DNA of 6,388 nucleotides. Origin: Kiritimatiellales bacterium (GTDB lineage: Bacteria > Verrucomicrobiota > Kiritimatiellia > Kiritimatiellales > Pontiellaceae). Under the pieces are notes generated by a model. That model made no database searches and had not been told where the DNA came from. It saw only the letters and a list, made by a program, of their open reading frames with translations. Of this stretch, positions 5,946 through 6,388 are shown piece by piece. Each line of letters starts with the position of its first letter. Within the stretch, counting starts at the first letter, position 1. Location: positions 1 to 6,388 of the forward strand of contig JAIPIO010000232.1 of assembly GCA_021734595.1 (NCBI GenBank). Direction: 5' to 3'. The translations under genes were made by a program, and so were the position numbers.

Positions 5946-6388
5946 ATGAGACGTTCTGTACTGATAGTAATGCTTGATGTGATGGTGCTTTCCGTGCTGT
6001 CGCTGACGCGCGGCGGGGGGGATCCGAGCAATATTCTGCCGGTGCACCGCTGGAGCGCGATCATTGAACAGGGGTTGGCGAAGGAGCAGATGCTCAATGA
6101 CGAGATTGCCCGCCTGAAAGAGGAGGCCGCGCGTGAGCGCAAGGCCGCCGAGCTGGCGGAAAAGCTGGCCAACATGGCGAGGGAAGAGACCGACACCAGC
6201 CACAAGCGCGAAGAGGAAGCCCTGTTGCGCGCACGGATTGCCGAGGAACTGGCGCGCGCATCCGCTGAACAGGAAGCCGAAGCGCGCATGACTGCCGCCT
6301 TGGCCGAACAAGCCCGGAGCGAAGCCGAACGTGCGGCGCTTGACGCGGCGGCACAGGCGAAGCTGGCCCAGAATCGCGAGACCGAGGC
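5946..6388 (+). CDS. ExbD/TolR-like single-span protein with long coiled coil (3'-truncated)
   Basis: The frame runs off the window; 147 residues are visible. Start choice is firm: an in-frame TGA at 5940-5942 precedes ATG 5946, the only start before the membrane helix. Shine-Dalgarno is weak (GAAAGTG, 5933-5939), so translational coupling to the upstream gene is possible. The N-terminus MRRSVLIVMLDVMVLSVLSL is a membrane helix with two cytosol-facing arginines and one buried acid, Asp11. The core MLDVMVLSVL closely resembles the FIDVMLVLLI helix of ExbD and its proton-binding Asp, with MotB and TolR as more distant analogues. After a Gly-rich turn, residues 37-147 are almost entirely Ala/Glu/Arg/Lys helix with heptad-like spacing (RLKEEAARERKAAELAEKLA), that is, a long coiled coil, probably periplasmic by the positive-inside rule. 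ExbD and TolR are normally about 140 aa with a compact periplasmic domain, so this is a different architecture. The C-terminus is unseen; an OmpA-like or other anchoring domain is possible. Confidence 0.85.
   Translation, partial: MRRSVLIVMLDVMVLSVLSLTRGGGDPSNILPVHRWSAIIEQGLAKEQMLNDEIARLKEEAARERKAAELAEKLANMAREETDTSHKREEEALLRARIAEELARASAEQEAEARMTAALAEQARSEAERAALDAAAQAKLAQNRETE

Noticed and set aside
5898..6354. Overlapping minus-strand frames of 86-137 codons
   Set aside because: They mirror the Ala/Glu/Arg-rich coiled-coil gene on the plus strand, whose GC-rich codons leave few stops in other frames.
5408..6388. Zorya anti-phage system (ZorA/ZorB-like)
   Set aside because: ZorA carries the long cytoplasmic tail on the MotA-like subunit, whereas here the MotA-like protein is short and the coiled coil is on the partner. 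No ZorC/D/E-like gene is visible.

Overview
The window looks like chromosomal DNA from a free-living, polysaccharide-degrading bacterium of the PVC superphylum, most probably Kiritimatiellota (Pontiella-like). This is inference. It rests on a tricorn-type S41 peptidase with a Lys/Glu-rich insertion, a secreted glycoside-hydrolase-like protein ending in an Asp-rich 'DxDxDG-L-N-x-x-E-F-x-L-x-x-N-P' linker plus a small beta-rich C-terminal domain, and an SGNH hydrolase of a type I associate with Planctomycetes/Verrucomicrobia relatives. There are no mobile-element genes, tRNAs, rRNAs or CRISPR arrays. No stretch over 300 bases is without a gene.

Layout. (1) 1-2142, plus: the 3' two-thirds of a tricorn-like peptidase whose 5' end lies outside the window. 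(2) 2147-4297, minus: a 716-aa secreted multidomain protein with a probable TIM-barrel glycoside hydrolase domain; it converges on gene 1 with only 4 bp between the stops. (3) 4298-4519: a divergent intergenic region holding three TCCAA/TTGGA palindromes spaced exactly 31 bp apart and a nested 40-nt hairpin. (4) 4520-5302, plus: a secreted 260-aa SGNH/GDSL hydrolase with a strong ribosome binding site. (5) 5303-5407: a spacer with a 15-bp stem-loop starting 4 nt after the stop codon, then a weak promoter candidate. (6) 5408-5923, plus: a 171-aa four-helix membrane protein with MotA/TolQ/ExbB-like features. (7) 5946 to the window end, plus: the start of a second membrane protein whose N-terminal helix resembles that of ExbD/TolR and which continues into a long charged coiled coil.

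How the genes fit together. The divergent pair at 4297/4520 (a glycoside-hydrolase-like enzyme and an esterase-like SGNH hydrolase) is consistent with joint deacylation and cleavage of a polysaccharide outside the cytoplasm, and the palindrome array between them could serve both promoters. The last two genes read as one operon for a small ExbB/ExbD- or MotA/MotB-like ion-driven motor with an unusual coiled-coil partner. That pair is the best candidate for an undescribed system here. The TTTCCAA-N3-TTGGAAA palindromes recur in both intergenic regions and once inside the glycoside hydrolase gene, and are the most striking unexplained non-coding signal.
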